Shown here one piece after another: positions 22,639 through 29,151 of a stretch of 29,151 bases of DNA; the stretch's first letter is position 1, and each line of letters starts with the position of its first letter. Origin of the DNA: Leucobacter sp. UBA1945 (GTDB taxonomy: Bacteria > Actinomycetota > Actinomycetes > Actinomycetales > Microbacteriaceae); NCBI GenBank assembly GCA_002336855.1, contig DDEV01000028.1, positions 1-29,151 on the forward strand. The letters run 5' to 3'. The notes under the pieces are model-generated. The model did no database searches and was not told the DNA's origin. It was given only the letters and a program-made list of their open reading frames with translations. The translations under genes and the position numbers were made by a program.

Positions 22639-23402
22639 TCGTCCAGGCTACCCCGCGCGCTGCTGAGTCGCGCAGCCGCGTGCTGCAGCGCCTCGATATA
22701 ACGCGCGCTTTCGGCCTCGGTGACGCGCGCCGCGGGGCCCGAGATCGAGACCGCCGCGGCCCCGAGCCCGCTCACCGAGGCTTGCGCCGGCAGGGCGACT
22801 GCAATGCAGCGCACGCCGACCTCCTGCTCACCGTCATCGATCGCGAATCCTCGCCGCCTGCTCTCGCGCAGTTCTGCAAAGAATGCGGCCTCGTCGGTGA
22901 TGGTCGACGGGGTGTATCTCGGCAACCCGGTGCGCTGAATAATCGAGCGCACTTTCGACTCCGGAAGGGTCGAAAGAATCGCCTTGCCGACGCCCGAGGC
23001 GTGCGGCAGCACCTGTCTGCCCACCTCGGTGAACATGCGCATGCGGTGCCGCGAGGGCACCTGGGCGACATACGCCACGAGATCGCGGTCGAGCACGGCG
23101 AGGTTGGCGGTCTCGCCTGAGATCTCTTCGAGTTCGGCGAGCACGGGCTGCGCGAGCACGGCGAGCGCGGGGGTTGCCTTGCGGCCGAGCGCGATGAGCG
23201 CGGGCCCGGGGCTGTACTCGCGCGACGCGTGCTGGTTGACATAGCCGCGCGCCTGCATCGTGCGCAGCAGGCGATGCGCGGTGGGCGGGGTCAGGCCGGT
23301 TCGCTGCGCCACTTCGGCAAGCGAAAGGGATCGCTCGGCTTCGCCGAGGGCCTCGAGCAGATCGAGCGCCCGGTCGACGGACTGCACACCGGGTGACGCC
23401 AT
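22635..23402 (-). CDS. IclR-family transcriptional regulator
   Basis: A 255-residue regulator: an N-terminal winged helix-turn-helix (VQSVDRALDLLEALGEAE, SLAEVAQRTGLTPPTAHRLLRTMQARGYV, about residues 5-55) and the IclR effector domain (about 75-245), including GETANLAVLD, HASGVGKAILS, RSRRRGFAIDDGEQEVGVRCIAVAL-type core and AAVSISGPAARVT. The effector is often a small organic acid. It diverges from malate synthase G, with an inverted repeat between, which suggests control of glyoxylate use, as E. coli IclR controls aceBAK. The start at ATG 23402 gives a typical N-terminus; ATG 23417 would add five residues, and neither has a strong ribosome site. Its stop overlaps the menE start. Confidence 0.87.
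   Translation of the reverse strand: MASPGVQSVDRALDLLEALGEAERSLSLAEVAQRTGLTPPTAHRLLRTMQARGYVNQHASREYSPGPALIALGRKATPALAVLAQPVLAELEEISGETANLAVLDRDLVAYVAQVPSRHRMRMFTEVGRQVLPHASGVGKAILSTLPESKVRSIIQRTGLPRYTPSTITDEAAFFAELRESRRRGFAIDDGEQEVGVRCIAVALPAQASVSGLGAAAVSISGPAARVTEAESARYIEALQHAAARLSSARGSLDE
22645..22650 (-). promoter_or_regulatory. -10 box of menE inside the iclR-type gene (TAGCCT)
   Basis: On the minus strand TAGCCT ends six bases before the menE GTG and lies within the last codons of the IclR-type gene. Confidence 0.5.
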
Positions 23403-23421
23403 GATCCTCAATTCCATGATG

Positions 23422-23437
23422 CGAAATGAATATTTCG
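23422..23437. promoter_or_regulatory. Probable IclR-type operator between iclR and malate synthase
   Basis: CGAAAT and ATTTCG form a perfect inverted repeat around GAAT. The core GAAAT-n4-ATTTC resembles operators of the IclR family (E. coli IclR sites have GGAAAT and ATTTCC halves). It overlaps the -35 region inferred for malate synthase and lies just before the regulator's own start, so repression of both is plausible. Confidence 0.55.
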
Positions 23438-23455
23438 AATGATGATACGCGCCAC

Positions 23456-23461
23456 TACACT
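23456..23461 (+). promoter_or_regulatory. -10 box of malate synthase (TACACT)
   Basis: TACACT stands 82 bases before the ATG. A spacer of 17 would put the -35 at 23433-23438 (TTTCGA), inside the right arm of the inverted repeat. Confidence 0.45.
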
Positions 23462-23543
23462 CGGGGACAACCGTCAGATGCTCGCTCGCGAGAAAATTTC
23501 AGCACCGCCATCTGCCAAGTTCACCCAGGAACGGAGCCATTCA

Positions 23544-25730
23544 ATGTCGAACTACGCCTCGCGCGCAGACCTGCAGGTCGCCCTGCCCATCATCGAGTTC
23601 GCCGAGCAGACCGCCGAGCGTCATGGCTTCGGTCTCGAGCAGTTCTGGGCTGGCGTATCGGCGATCGTGCACGACCTGGCTCCGAAGAACGCCGAGTTGC
23701 TCGCCGAGCGCGACCGGCTGCAGCAGCAGATCGACGACTGGCACCGCGAGCACCCCGGCAAGCCCGACGCTCGTACGTACCGCGAGTTTCTCGAGCGCAT
23801 CGGCTACCTTCGGCCCGAGCCTGCCGGCTTCTCGATCGACACCACGCGCGTCGACCCCGAGATCGCGACGCTCGCCGGCCCTCAGCTCGTGGTGCCGCTG
23901 CTCAATGCCCGCTTCGCGCTGAACGCCGTGAACTCGCGCTGGGGCTCGCTCTACGACGCGCTCTACGGCACCGACGCGATCGACCAGTCGGGCGAGCTTG
24001 CCCCGGGCAAGGGGTACAACGCGGCGCGCGGCGCGAAGGTCATCGAGCGCGGCCGCGAGCTGCTCGACCTCGTTGCTCCCCTGAGCGAGGGATCTCACGA
24101 ACAGGCGACGCTCTACTCAGTCGAGGGTGACGAGCTCGTTGTCTCGCTGCATGGTGGCGCCAAGGTGCGGCTCGCCGACCCCGCTGGCTTCGCTGGCTAC
24201 CGCGGCGACGCTGCCTCGCCGAGCGCGGTGCTTCTGGTGCACCACGGCCTGCACGTCGAGATCGTGGTCGACGCGAACGCACCGATCGGCGAGACCGATG
24301 ACGCGGGTGTGCAAGACCTTCTGATCGAGTCGGCGCTGACGACGATCATGGATCTCGAGGACTCGGTCGCCGCGGTTGACGCCGACGACAAGTCGCTCGG
24401 CTACCGCAACTGGCGGGGCCTCATGGATGGCACCCTCGAAGAGCGCGTCGAGAAGAACGGCCGGGTCTTCACCCGCGCGGCGAACCCCGATCGCGAGTAC
24501 ACCGCGCCGAACGGCGAGGCGATCGTGCTGCTGGGTCGATCCACGCTCTTCATTCGCAACGTCGGCCACCTCATGCGCACCGATGCCGTGCTCGATCGCG
24601 ACGGCGAGTGGGTGCCTGAGGGCATGCTCGACGCCATCATGACGGTGCTCGGCTCGCTCGCCGATCTACCGCAGTTCGGCGCGGCGAGCGGCACCGCTGG
24701 CCGCAACTCGCGCACCGGATCGATCTACATCGTGAAGCCGAAAATGCACGGGCCAGACGAAGTGGCCTTCGCGTCTGAGCTGTTCACCCGCGTCGAGGCG
24801 CTCTACGGGCTGCCCTCGAACACCGTGAAGATCGGCATCATGGACGAAGAGCGCCGCACCTCGGCCAATCTCGCCGCCTGCATCGAAGCCGCCCGCGACC
24901 GCGTCGTGTTCATCAACACCGGCTTTCTCGATCGCACAGGCGACGAGATTCACACCTCGATGCATGCGGGGCCGATGCTGCCGAAAGCCGGCATTCGTAC
25001 GCGGCCCTGGCTCGGCATCTACGAGCAGCGAAACGTGGCGATCGGTGTCGACTGCGGTCTCGACGGCCGGGCGCAGATCGGCAAGGGCATGTGGGCGATG
25101 CCCGACCTGATGCACGACATGCTCGAACAGAAGATCGGACACGTCCGCGCGGGTGCCTCGACGGCGTGGGTGCCGTCGCCCACCGCGGCGACGCTGCATG
25201 CGCTGCACTACCACCAGCTCGACGCGTTCGAGGCTCGCCGTTCGCTGCCCGCTCTGCCAGCCGACAGCCTCGACACGCTGCTCGAGATCCCGCTCGCGGG
25301 CGAGGGCGACCTCACGCCCGAGATCGTGCAGACCGAAGTCGACAACAACGCGCAGTCGATTCTCGGCTACGTCGTGCGCTGGATCGACCAGGGCGTCGGC
25401 TGCTCGAAGGTGCCAGACATTCACGACGTGGCGCTCATGGAGGATCGCGCGACGCTGCGCATCTCGGCGCAGCTGCTCGCGAACTGGCTCGCGCACGGCG
25501 TCATCGACATCGCGCAGGTCGACGAGAGCCTTCGCCGCCTCTCGGCCGTCGTCGATGAGCAGAACGCGGGCGATCCGCTCTATGAGAAGCTGCTGGGCGC
25601 CGACGGGGCAACCGCGGGCATCGCGTTCGAGGCCGCACGGCGCATGATCGTCGAAGGCGCAGCGCAGCCGAATGGCTACACCGAGCCATTGCTGCACGAG
25701 CAGCGCAAGGTGAAGAAGGCGGCCCAGTAG
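23544..25730 (+). CDS. glcB: Malate synthase G
   Basis: Condenses glyoxylate and acetyl-CoA to malate in the cytoplasm. The 728 residues match the G isoform (about 720-740), not the shorter A form. Seen are the Mg/glyoxylate region TIMDLEDSVAAVDADDK, NWRGLMDGT, YIVKPKMHGPDEVAFA, GIMDEERRTSANL, FINTGFLDRTGDEIHTSM, the acetyl-CoA region GKGMWAMPDLM, and near the C-terminus CSKVPDIHDVALMEDRATLRIS, containing the likely catalytic Asp. The ATG at 23544 has GGAG eight bases upstream and yields the family N-terminus; an in-frame ATG at 23439 would lie in the promoter. Isocitrate lyase is not adjacent, so the glyoxylate source could also be glycolate or purine breakdown. Confidence 0.96.
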   Translation: MSNYASRADLQVALPIIEFAEQTAERHGFGLEQFWAGVSAIVHDLAPKNAELLAERDRLQQQIDDWHREHPGKPDARTYREFLERIGYLRPEPAGFSIDTTRVDPEIATLAGPQLVVPLLNARFALNAVNSRWGSLYDALYGTDAIDQSGELAPGKGYNAARGAKVIERGRELLDLVAPLSEGSHEQATLYSVEGDELVVSLHGGAKVRLADPAGFAGYRGDAASPSAVLLVHHGLHVEIVVDANAPIGETDDAGVQDLLIESALTTIMDLEDSVAAVDADDKSLGYRNWRGLMDGTLEERVEKNGRVFTRAANPDREYTAPNGEAIVLLGRSTLFIRNVGHLMRTDAVLDRDGEWVPEGMLDAIMTVLGSLADLPQFGAASGTAGRNSRTGSIYIVKPKMHGPDEVAFASELFTRVEALYGLPSNTVKIGIMDEERRTSANLAACIEAARDRVVFINTGFLDRTGDEIHTSMHAGPMLPKAGIRTRPWLGIYEQRNVAIGVDCGLDGRAQIGKGMWAMPDLMHDMLEQKIGHVRAGASTAWVPSPTAATLHALHYHQLDAFEARRSLPALPADSLDTLLEIPLAGEGDLTPEIVQTEVDNNAQSILGYVVRWIDQGVGCSKVPDIHDVALMEDRATLRISAQLLANWLAHGVIDIAQVDESLRRLSAVVDEQNAGDPLYEKLLGADGATAGIAFEAARRMIVEGAAQPNGYTEPLLHEQRKVKKAAQ

Positions 25731-25732
25731 CA

Positions 25733-25765
25733 TCGCACGCCTCGCGGTGGCGCGATCCTTTTCGG
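25733..25765 (+). terminator. Weak hairpin after malate synthase
   Basis: TCGC..GCC and GGCGCGA can pair around TCGCGGT with a two-base bulge, followed by CCTTTT. It starts a few bases after the stop and could end the malate synthase transcript. Confidence 0.3.
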
Positions 25766-25791
25766 AGACAACAGACCCCTGCCCGACTCTC

Positions 25792-25812
25792 GTTATTGGA
25801 ATCTCCAATAAC
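25792..25812. promoter_or_regulatory. Perfect palindrome upstream of the aspartate aminotransferase
   Basis: GTTATTGGA (25792-25800) and TCCAATAAC (25804-25812) are perfect complements around ATC. The site is AT-rich against its surroundings and lies 54 bases ahead of the -10 box of the next gene. That position suits an activator or repressor; the binding protein is unknown. Confidence 0.5.
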
Positions 25813-25865
25813 AGTGAGAACGGTGAGAGCCCGCGAAGATGAATGCGCGGTATGTGGGGTGCCTC

Positions 25866-25871
25866 TAGACT
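25866..25871 (+). promoter_or_regulatory. -10 box of the aspartate aminotransferase gene (TAGACT)
   Basis: TAGACT ends six bases before the GTG at 25878; no Shine-Dalgarno is present, so a leaderless message is likely. Confidence 0.65.
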
Positions 25872-25877
25872 TATCGG

Positions 25878-27080
25878 GTGAGCAATATCTCCCGTCTTTC
25901 AAAGAAGATCGGCGCGATCGCCGAGTCCGCAACCCTCAAGGTCGACGCAAAAGCAAAGGCCCTCCAGGCCGAGGGTCGACCCGTTATCAGCTACGCCGCG
26001 GGCGAGCCCGATTTCGCCACCCCGGCGCATATCGTTGACGCCGCGCGCGCTGCGCTCGATGACCCGAAGAACTTCCGCTACACGCCGGCTGTGGGCCTGC
26101 CCGTGCTGCGCGAGGCAATCGTGCGCAAGACCAAGCGCGACTCGGGTCTCGACATCACGCCCGCTCAGGTCATCGTCACCAACGGCGGCAAGCACGCCGT
26201 CTACTCGGCGTTCCAGACGATTCTCGACCCGGGCGACGAGGTCATTCTGCCGACCCCGTACTGGACGAGCTACTCCGAAGAGATTCAGCTTGCCGACGGC
26301 GTTGCGGTTGAGGTCTTCGCCGGCGCAGATCAGGGCTACAAGGTCACCGTTGAGCAGCTCGAGGCCGCCCGCACCGACCGCACCAAGGCGCTGCTCTTCT
26401 GCTCACCGTCAAACCCGACCGGCGCCGTCTACACGCCCGACGAAGTGCGCGCGATCGGCGAGTGGGCACTCGCGAAGGGCCTGCTCGTGGTGAGCGACGA
26501 GATCTACCAGAACCTCACCTATGACGGCGTGCGCGCGGTGTCGATCGTCGAGGCAGTGCCCGAGCTCGCGAACAACACGATCCTTGTGAACGGCGTCGCG
26601 AAGACTTTCGCAATGACCGGCTGGCGCATCGGCTGGCTCATCGGCCCCGCAGACCTCGTCAAGGGTGCGGCAAACCTGCAGTCTCACATGACCTCCAACA
26701 TCAACAACATCGCGCAGGTTGCCGCCGCGGCCGCACTCGATGGCCCGCAGGAGCCGGTCGAAGAGATGCGTCAGGCGTTCGACCGCCGTCGCAAGCTGAT
26801 CGTTGAAGAACTGAACAAGGTGCCGGGCTTTCACTGCCCGATGCCCGAGGGCGCTTTCTACGCCTACGTTGACGTCACCGGCGCACTCGGCCGCGAGATT
26901 CGCGGGGTCACCCCCACGACCTCGCTCGAGCTCGCCGACCTTATTCTCGATCAGGCAGAGGTTGCCGCGGTTCCCGGCGAGGCCTTCGGCCCAAGCGGAT
27001 ACCTGCGCTTCAGCTACGCGCTCGGCGACGAGGCACTCGTCGAGGGCGTGCGTCGCATCCAGGCGCTGCTTTCGGAGTAG
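25878..27080 (+). CDS. Aspartate aminotransferase-type PLP transaminase (class I)
   Basis: Cytoplasmic PLP enzyme moving amino groups between aspartate (or related amino acids) and 2-oxoglutarate. The 400 residues belong to subgroup I-gamma: VISYAAGEPDF, RYTPAVGLPVLREAI, VTNGGKHAVY, PTPYWTSYSEEI, FCSPSNPTGAVY, VVSDEIYQNLTYDG, the PLP Lys in VNGVAKTFAMTGWRIGW and the Arg in LRFSYAL. The substrate-binding residues fit aspartate, but prephenate or tyrosine activity is known in this subgroup. The GTG start is set by the TAGACT box six bases upstream. A perfect palindrome lies ahead of the promoter and a very long hairpin follows the gene. Confidence 0.92.
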   Translation: MSNISRLSKKIGAIAESATLKVDAKAKALQAEGRPVISYAAGEPDFATPAHIVDAARAALDDPKNFRYTPAVGLPVLREAIVRKTKRDSGLDITPAQVIVTNGGKHAVYSAFQTILDPGDEVILPTPYWTSYSEEIQLADGVAVEVFAGADQGYKVTVEQLEAARTDRTKALLFCSPSNPTGAVYTPDEVRAIGEWALAKGLLVVSDEIYQNLTYDGVRAVSIVEAVPELANNTILVNGVAKTFAMTGWRIGWLIGPADLVKGAANLQSHMTSNINNIAQVAAAAALDGPQEPVEEMRQAFDRRRKLIVEELNKVPGFHCPMPEGAFYAYVDVTGALGREIRGVTPTTSLELADLILDQAEVAAVPGEAFGPSGYLRFSYALGDEALVEGVRRIQALLSE

Positions 27081-27135
27081 CCGCTGGCTCGCTCGTTGCG
27101 TGGCGCACCACGCTTCGGGCCACCCGCCTTCTCGA

Positions 27136-27192
27136 CAGACAGCCAGTAGGTGTCGCCTTTCGCAACGCGAAGCGACACCTACTGGCTGTCTG
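27136..27192. repeat. Long intergenic hairpin with perfect 21-base arms
   Basis: Bases 27136-27156 and 27172-27192 are perfect reverse complements (starting CAGACAGCCAGTAG). Inside, TTCGC (27159-27163) and GCGAA (27167-27171) pair as well, with a two-base bulge and the small loop AAC. It stands 55 bases after the aminotransferase stop. There is no U run, so it is not a standard terminator; it has the form of a REP-like or miniature palindromic element, or of a stable RNA. Confidence 0.75.
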
Positions 27193-27328
27193 CGTTAGAT
27201 CGCGGCGCGCGGCCACTTCCAATTCATCTGATGATTCGGCTATGGTGGAAGCGATGCCCTCTACGGGCACGTGCGTGCGCGCAACTCCGCAGCACGCAAC
27301 AAGTCAGAGATAGAGGGGCGCCGTACCG
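27193..27328 (+). other. Leader region of the siderophore-interacting gene, no gene seen
   Basis: No supported gene. It holds a modest ribosome site (AGAGGGG, about ten bases before the ATG at 27329) and a short GCCC/GGGC stem near 27257-27269. No convincing promoter or iron box was recognised. Confidence 0.5.
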
Positions 27329-28168
27329 ATGAGCAATCGTTTCGAGTGGACCCGTGTCATGCATGAAACCAAACGCAGGCACCTCACCGTGCTGCGCACC
27401 GAACTCGTCGCCCCGCGCATGCAGCGAATCACCCTCGGCGGGGCAGACCTCGAGGGCTTCGCCTCGCTCGCGCCTGGCGATCACGTCAAAGCATTCTTTC
27501 CAGACCCGAGCGTGGGCGAGATCGTCACCCCGGTTGTCGTCGACGGCCGCACCCAGCAGCCCGAGGGGCCGGGTGAGGTCATCGCCCGCGACTATACCCC
27601 GTTCGCGTTCAGGCCCGACGGTGAGAACGGTCCCGAGCTCGACCTCGACTTCGTACTGCACGCCGACGCCGCGCACAGCGGGCCAGCCGCATCGTGGGCG
27701 GCGAACGCGAGGCCCGGCGATCCTTTGATTATCGGAGGGCCTCGAGGCTCACGCGTACCGCCACGCGACATCGAACGCGCGATTCTGATCGCCGACGAAT
27801 CGGCGCTGCCGTCGGTCACCCGCTGGCTCGACCTGCTTGGCGATACCGAAGTCGTGGGCCTGTTCTCGACGCTCGACCCGGCCACGCCGAGCTACCTGAG
27901 CGGTTACGCCGCCGACTCGCGAGAGTTTCGTTGGTTCAGCGGCGAGGATCGCGACAACCGCGTCGCCGAGGCCCTTGCGGCGCTCGAGATCACCGAGGGC
28001 ACCCTCGTGTTTCTGGCCGGCGAGGCTGGCTCGCTGATTCCGCTGCGCCGCTACCTGCGCCGCGAGCTCGGGCTGCCGAAAGAGCAGGTTGACGCGCACG
28101 GCTACTGGAAGAAGGGCGAGGCGAACCTCGACCACCACGCGCCGCTCGACCCGTCAGACCCCGACTGA
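27329..28168 (+). CDS. Siderophore-interacting protein (NADPH-dependent ferric-siderophore reductase, ViuB/SIP family)
   Basis: Flavin enzyme that reduces ferric siderophores in the cytoplasm so that iron is released. The 279 residues show the FAD-binding RDYTPFAFRP (the family R-x-Y-T-P/V-R region), the NAD(P) region ILIADESALPSVTRWL, VFLAGEAGSLIPLRRYLR, and the family C-terminus HGYWKKGEANLDHH. The last part is a SIP hallmark. No transporter or siderophore gene is adjacent, so it may act on siderophores taken up by systems coded elsewhere. It lies between two elaborate palindromic elements (27136-27192 and 28190-28248) and is convergent with a TetR regulator. Confidence 0.92.
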   Translation: MSNRFEWTRVMHETKRRHLTVLRTELVAPRMQRITLGGADLEGFASLAPGDHVKAFFPDPSVGEIVTPVVVDGRTQQPEGPGEVIARDYTPFAFRPDGENGPELDLDFVLHADAAHSGPAASWAANARPGDPLIIGGPRGSRVPPRDIERAILIADESALPSVTRWLDLLGDTEVVGLFSTLDPATPSYLSGYAADSREFRWFSGEDRDNRVAEALAALEITEGTLVFLAGEAGSLIPLRRYLRRELGLPKEQVDAHGYWKKGEANLDHHAPLDPSDPD

Positions 28169-28189
28169 CCCGCCGCAGCTCACCACCCC

Positions 28190-28248
28190 GCAATAGTGCA
28201 CGTTCTGCGCCCTTGTTGCGTCTCAAGACGCAAAACATGCACTATTGC
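28190..28248. repeat. Nested inverted repeats after the siderophore-interacting gene
   Basis: The outer arms GCAATAGTGCA (28190-28200) and TGCACTATTGC (28238-28248) are perfect. Inside is a perfect stem TTGCGTCT / AGACGCAA (28216-28233) with a two-base loop. The segment at 28202-28209 can also pair with 28229-28236, competing with the inner stem. No U run. The design resembles the long hairpin on the other side of the gene but the sequence differs. Confidence 0.65.
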
Positions 28249-28255
28249 AGTTGAC

Positions 28256-28330
28256 TCAACGACGGGCCCGCTCGTCGAGCTTGTCGAGATAGGTGAACAG
28301 CCCCGATCGCGACGAACTCGGCGGGCGATC
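28256..28330 (-). pseudogene. Possible 3' remnant of a lost gene
   Basis: Just past the TetR stop, in a different frame, 24 codons read DRPPSSSRSGLFTYLDKLDERARR and end in TGA. The composition looks like a protein C-terminus, and a transporter or enzyme gene would be expected next to a TetR regulator. There is no start codon and the stretch is short, so chance is a serious alternative. Confidence 0.2.
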
Positions 28331-28895
28331 ACCAGGTGGTGAGCACCTCGTCGAGCACGTGCTCGAGGCTCAGCTCGGGCCGAAACAGCAGCCAGTCGAG
28401 GCAGGCACCGGCGAGCGCCCCGAAGAACGCGGCGCCCGCGGTCTCGGTGATCCTCTCGGCGCTTTGCTCGCTATTGCCGGCCGCGACGTGCGCGTCGCGA
28501 AGCGCATCGCGCAGGCGGGTCGCCACCGAGCTGCGGGCCTCGTTCATCGTCTCGGCCCAGGCGCGGTCGGTGCGAAACACTTCGGCGGCCATCAGCTTCG
28601 CGAGGTCGATGTTGTTGCGCAGGGCCTCGAGCGTCGCGGCGGCAACGATGCGAGGCGCACCCTCGCCGGGAACGCCCTCGCGGGCGCTGTCGATCGCCGC
28701 GCTGAGCCGCTCGAAGCCACGCCGCATCACCTCGGCGAACAGCGCGTCTTTCGAGGCGAAGTTGTAGTACAGGCTGCCCTTGGCGACGCCCGCGGTCTCG
28801 GCGATCTGGTCCATCGACGCGCCGCTGATGCCATGCTGCGCCGCGACCGCGACGGCCGCATCGACGATCAGCTGCTTCGTGTTCACCCGTGCCAT
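28329..28895 (-). CDS. TetR/AcrR-family transcriptional regulator
   Basis: A 188-residue repressor-type protein. The N-terminal DNA-binding domain is clear: IVDAAVAVAAQHGISGASMDQIAETAGVAKGSLYYNFASKDALFAEVM (about residues 9-57), with the recognition helix in GVAKGSLYYNF. The C-terminal part (60-188) is an all-helical ligand-binding and dimer domain with no recognised ligand. The ATG at 28895 has AAGGA seven bases upstream. The DNA ahead of it has several GGATAG-type boxes and a large inverted repeat, likely its own operator region. No target gene lies upstream within the window; the gene to the right is beyond the edge. Confidence 0.9.
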   Translation of the reverse strand: MARVNTKQLIVDAAVAVAAQHGISGASMDQIAETAGVAKGSLYYNFASKDALFAEVMRRGFERLSAAIDSAREGVPGEGAPRIVAAATLEALRNNIDLAKLMAAEVFRTDRAWAETMNEARSSVATRLRDALRDAHVAAGNSEQSAERITETAGAAFFGALAGACLDWLLFRPELSLEHVLDEVLTTW

Positions 28896-28970
28896 GGTTC
28901 TATCCTTGCGTATCTTGTGGCTTGCGGCGCGTGGGGCTGCGCCCGCCTTCGACCTGCGCGTCGCACCGAC

Positions 28971-29041
28971 TGGATAGGAAACCCGCGAGTGTGTCGGTTA
29001 ACTACCGCGGTTAGGGTATCCATTCGCGGGGTTCCTATCCA
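28971..29041. repeat. Large inverted repeat upstream of the TetR gene
   Basis: Bases 28971-28988 and 29024-29041 are reverse complements over 18 bases with one mismatch (28981/29031); each arm holds TGGATAGGAA and CCCGCGA. The 35-base spacer contains GGTTAACTACC and a further related box, GGATAC, at 29016-29021 on the minus strand. A fourth related box, GGATAGAACC, touches the TetR start at 28896-28905 on the minus strand. The arrangement suits repressor sites for the TetR gene and a divergent gene outside the window. Confidence 0.6.
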
Positions 29042-29151
29042 TTCGATGGCGCTGGATCGGCCCGCCGCCCGGCCAGCAGACGCCGGTGGGCGAGGGGGCG
29101 ATAGGCGGGGGTGGTGGCGGTGACCGGCCGGCAGCCGGCCCGCGCCCCGCC
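29042..29151. other. Extremely GC-rich window end, no gene seen
   Basis: No supported reading frame. From 29085 to 29120 the plus strand is a G-run tract (GGG, GGGGG, GG, GGGGG, GG, GG) able to form a quadruplex. A perfect 15-base palindrome, GGCCGGC-A-GCCGGCC, follows at 29126-29140. Composition differs from the rest of the window, and this may be the edge of a contig or the start of a different region. Confidence 0.4.

Noticed and set aside
23439..23543. Longer N-terminus for malate synthase from an ATG at 23439
   Set aside because: This stretch contains the -10 box and borders the operator; the family N-terminus begins at 23544.
24666..25808. Minus-strand open frame of 380 codons opposite malate synthase
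   Set aside because: Antisense shadow without recognisable motifs; malate synthase is unambiguous.
27081..27328. tRNA or small RNA gene after the aspartate aminotransferase, as found in some actinobacteria
   Set aside because: No T-arm signature, acceptor stem or CCA-type end was seen; only the long hairpin is present.
1..29151. CRISPR arrays, insertion sequences, prophage or toxin-antitoxin genes
   Set aside because: No regularly spaced direct repeats, transposase or integrase motifs, or typical small two-gene toxin modules were found on either strand.

Overview
This is a high-GC chromosomal segment with the codon use and gene content of an actinobacterium. Menaquinone genes, GTG and TTG starts, and many probably leaderless genes with a TAnnnT box 6-7 bases before the start point to the family Microbacteriaceae (a Leucobacter- or Microbacterium-like organism; the genus is an inference). 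I see no phage, insertion sequence, CRISPR array, tRNA or rRNA. Nearly all of it is metabolic core, and the unusual signals are in intergenic palindromes and in two odd proteins.

Layout. 1-850: 5' half of alpha-phosphoglucomutase (pgm, minus), cut by the window edge. 1004-1780: membrane-anchored protein with 18 consecutive prolines encoded by a perfect hexanucleotide repeat. 1846-4047: NagD-like HAD phosphatase (+), TauE/SafE permease (-) and pyrE (-). 4143-8240: minus-strand block of a diaminopimelate decarboxylase-like gene followed by a polar amino acid ABC transporter (binding lipoprotein, permease, ATPase) ending in a clear terminator. A PucR-type regulator (8325-9977) diverges from this block and is followed by a sirtuin (9982-10824). 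10859-14535: minus-strand menG, polyprenyl diphosphate synthase and an FprA-type ferredoxin reductase. 14639-22638: isochorismate synthase (menF), menD, a PLDc_N membrane protein, a DUF4229 protein, a cupin plus FAD amine oxidase pair, menA and menE. 22635-25730: IclR regulator divergent from malate synthase G. 25878-27080: aspartate aminotransferase. 27329-28168: siderophore-interacting reductase. 28329-28895: TetR regulator. 28896-29151: palindrome-rich and G-rich non-coding end.

How the genes fit together. Between about 12.4 and 22.6 kb lies most of menaquinone synthesis: MenF makes isochorismate, MenD makes SEPHCHC, MenE activates o-succinylbenzoate, the polyprenyl synthase builds the side chain, MenA attaches it and MenG methylates the ring. 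menB, menC and menH are not in the window. The cupin/FAD oxidase pair interrupts this locus. The IclR/malate synthase pair, with a palindrome between them, looks like a local glyoxylate control module.

The signals most worth following are: a 113-residue histone-H1-like Lys/Ala/Pro tail fused to MenG; the CCGCCA repeat encoding 18 prolines; a set of perfect intergenic palindromes, including two elaborate hairpins flanking the siderophore-interacting gene; and about eleven genes with leaderless promoter geometry, which corrects several starts. I did not find a gene cluster that I would call a wholly new defence or mobile system.
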